A stretch of 64,000 bases of DNA from Clostridia bacterium (GTDB lineage: Bacteria; Bacillota; Clostridia; Christensenellales; CAG-917), in NCBI GenBank assembly GCA_017461985.1, contig JAFTSA010000008.1:62001-126000 (forward strand), written 5' to 3'. Every line of letters begins with the position of its first letter. Position 1 is the first letter of the stretch. A program made the position numbers and the translations under genes. The notes below the pieces were generated by a model. The model searched no databases and was not told the DNA's origin. It saw only the letters and a list, made by a program, of their open reading frames with translations. This document shows, one piece after another, positions 62,777 through 64,000 of this stretch.

Positions 62777-64000
62777 CTATTTTATTTCCACTTTGTTGCC
62801 GAACATAGATTTCACGTAGGGCAAGGACTTGTCTTCCTCGTATTTTGCCACGTGCTTTATGTTCATATTCAGGTCTGACAAGGCGTAAAAAACGTCGTTG
62901 AGTATGTCACGATTTCCTTTGTCCGTCAGTATGCGATAGGTCGCTTCTGAGGAGAGAGCCACCGTAAACTCCTTGTCGTCACTTGATACGTCTGCTTCAA
63001 GAACTGAGAGCGCAAGAAGTTTTTGCCCTCTGTTCATCAGCTCGGATGCCACCTGTTGCCACACCTGTCGGGCATCCGATTTGACAGGTGTCGGCTTAAA
63101 ACCCGACTGCGCTATTGACTTGATTTTCTTTTCAAGCATTGCAACCTTTGCTTCAAGTTCCTTTATCTTGGCGTTGTCACTGGCTTCAGGGCCTGCGGCT
63201 GCACTGACTATGGCTGCTTCAAGCAAGATGCGGTGTTGGGTGCTGTATCTAAACTCTCCTTCAAGAGCGTTCATTGCCTTCATAATTGTCATACACTTTA
63301 CCACACTATACTTTTTGGCGATATCCACGAGGAGTGCATAAGTGGTGTCGGGGATTGACAAAAGTTGCTTTGCGTTTTTGCAAGTCTTGATATAAAGGAC
63401 GTTTCTGAAAAATGCTGAAAGGTCGCTGGCAAGGATGGGTATGCTCTTTCCAAGTTCGCACATGGTGGCAACCTCATTGAGAGCCGTGTCAACGTCACCT
63501 GATGCAACCGCGTCTGCAAGGTGTGCAATCTTTGTGGGATCACTTGCGCCCAGCACTTCAAGGACTGAGTTGTAAGTGACGTGTCCGCCAGAATAACTGA
63601 CACACATATCCGCAATTGAAAGTGCATCACGGACACTGCCTTGACCTGCGTTTGCAATAAGATTCAAGCTTTCACGGTCGTAGGTGAACCCATTGTCGTC
63701 AAAGATGAATTTCAGTCTTTCTGCAATTTGGCTTGCAGGCACGAGGCGGAAGTCAAAACGCAAGCATCTTGAAAGAATTGTCGCAGGGATTTGATGGACC
63801 TCCGTTGTTGCAAGGATAAAGATTGCATGGGCAGGAGGCTCTTCCAGCGTCTTCAAAAATGCGTTGTATCCGCTCTTTGTCAGCATGTGAACTTCGTCGA
63901 TGATGTACACCTTGTACTTGCCAATGGTGGGAGGGAATCCAACCTTGTCAGTGAGTTCACGGATTTGCTCAACGCCGTTGTTGGATGCTGCGTCGATTTC
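62777..64000 (-). CDS. dnaX: DNA polymerase III gamma/tau subunit (5' end outside window)
   Basis: The clamp-loader subunit. At least 407 residues are visible; the frame runs through the window edge, with [16 protein letters not shown] at the visible start, then [12 protein letters not shown] (Walker B), [17 protein letters not shown] and [10 protein letters not shown] (SRC motif). The N-terminal Walker A lies beyond the window. The tail is short: about 170 residues after the AAA+ part, with a helix [16 protein letters not shown], so the long tau domain of Bacillus is reduced. ybaB and recR follow. Confidence 0.97.
   Translation of the reverse strand, partial: EIDAASNNGVEQIRELTDKVGFPPTIGKYKVYIIDEVHMLTKSGYNAFLKTLEEPPAHAIFILATTEVHQIPATILSRCLRFDFRLVPASQIAERLKFIFDDNGFTYDRESLNLIANAGQGSVRDALSIADMCVSYSGGHVTYNSVLEVLGASDPTKIAHLADAVASGDVDTALNEVATMCELGKSIPILASDLSAFFRNVLYIKTCKNAKQLLSIPDTTYALLVDIAKKYSVVKCMTIMKAMNALEGEFRYSTQHRILLEAAIVSAAAGPEASDNAKIKELEAKVAMLEKKIKSIAQSGFKPTPVKSDARQVWQQVASELMNRGQKLLALSVLEADVSSDDKEFTVALSSEATYRILTDKGNRDILNDVFYALSDLNMNIKHVAKYEEDKSLPYVKSMFGNKVEIK

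Noticed and set aside
1..64000. Prophage, insertion sequences, CRISPR arrays, toxin-antitoxin or defence islands
   Set aside because: No integrase, transposase, phage structural, Cas or toxin-antitoxin signatures and no spacer-repeat arrays were seen; gene order is that of a core chromosome.
1..64000. tRNA or rRNA genes
   Set aside because: No tRNA arm motif (GGTTCGAATCC type) in a foldable context and no rRNA-like sequence was noticed in the gene-free stretches; a tRNAscan run would settle this.

Overview
The window reads as a stretch of core chromosome from an anaerobic, low-to-moderate GC Firmicute, most likely an uncultured, gut-type member of the Clostridia. The pointers are the Firmicute gene orders yqfC-yqfD-phoH-yqfF-ybeY-era-recO, infC-rpmI-rplT and dnaX-ybaB-recR, an AddAB recombination nuclease instead of RecBCD, DivIVA, pyruvate phosphate dikinase, a DUF1846 protein, the class II GalT, and many Gram-positive type lipoproteins. 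No tRNA, rRNA, CRISPR array, insertion sequence or prophage was seen. This assignment is inference from gene content only.

Layout. 1-8154: minus-strand yqf/era/recO cluster (sporulation YqfC-YqfD, PhoH, a c-di-AMP-phosphodiesterase-like HD protein, YbeY, Era, RecO) ending in a lipoprotein; dgkA and cdd, usual between ybeY and era, are absent. 8176-18182: dnaB, a lipoprotein, pepF, DUF1846 and a parE-parC topoisomerase pair. 18303-22653: an operon of epimerase, flavodoxin/ferredoxin protein, response regulator and histidine kinase, preceded by helically phased direct repeats. 22653-26630: alpha/beta hydrolase, MurG and two unknown membrane proteins. 26754-29799: DegV, ApbE, NusG-II and Gx proteins, a probable flavin-dependent extracytoplasmic redox module. 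29905-32783: surface serine protease and small lipoproteins. 32828-37555: Fe-S assembly (iscS-nifU) with yebC and an rRNA methyltransferase, then infC-rpmI-rplT with a long attenuated leader. 37714-40263: a large lipoprotein metallopeptidase with InlB-type repeats. 40317-47673: sfsA, Nudix, ppdK, corA and an unknown membrane protein. 47699-54403: addB-addA. 54517-64000: lipoprotein, divIVA, pncB, galK-lgt divergent from galT, and dnaX (cut by the window end)-ybaB-recR.

Themes. Much of the window serves information processing (replication, topology, recombination, ribosome biogenesis). A second theme is the cell surface: Lgt, seven probable lipoproteins including ApbE, a membrane-anchored protease, MurG and DivIVA. 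PPDK, galactose genes, pncB and the flavin module fit a fermentative anaerobe.

Signals beyond genes. Several promoters have a consensus -35, a 17-bp spacer and a -10 ending only 6 bases before the ATG, which predicts leaderless mRNAs (26200, 31473, 54368, and nearly so 54555). yqfC carries a good match to a sporulation SigE promoter. The infC leader holds an intrinsic attenuator, the divIVA leader can sequester its own ribosome binding site, and corA has a structured leader of unknown class. Terminators with an almost identical GGCACTC/GAGTGCC stem recur. Promoter, terminator and RNA-structure calls were made by eye and not computed.
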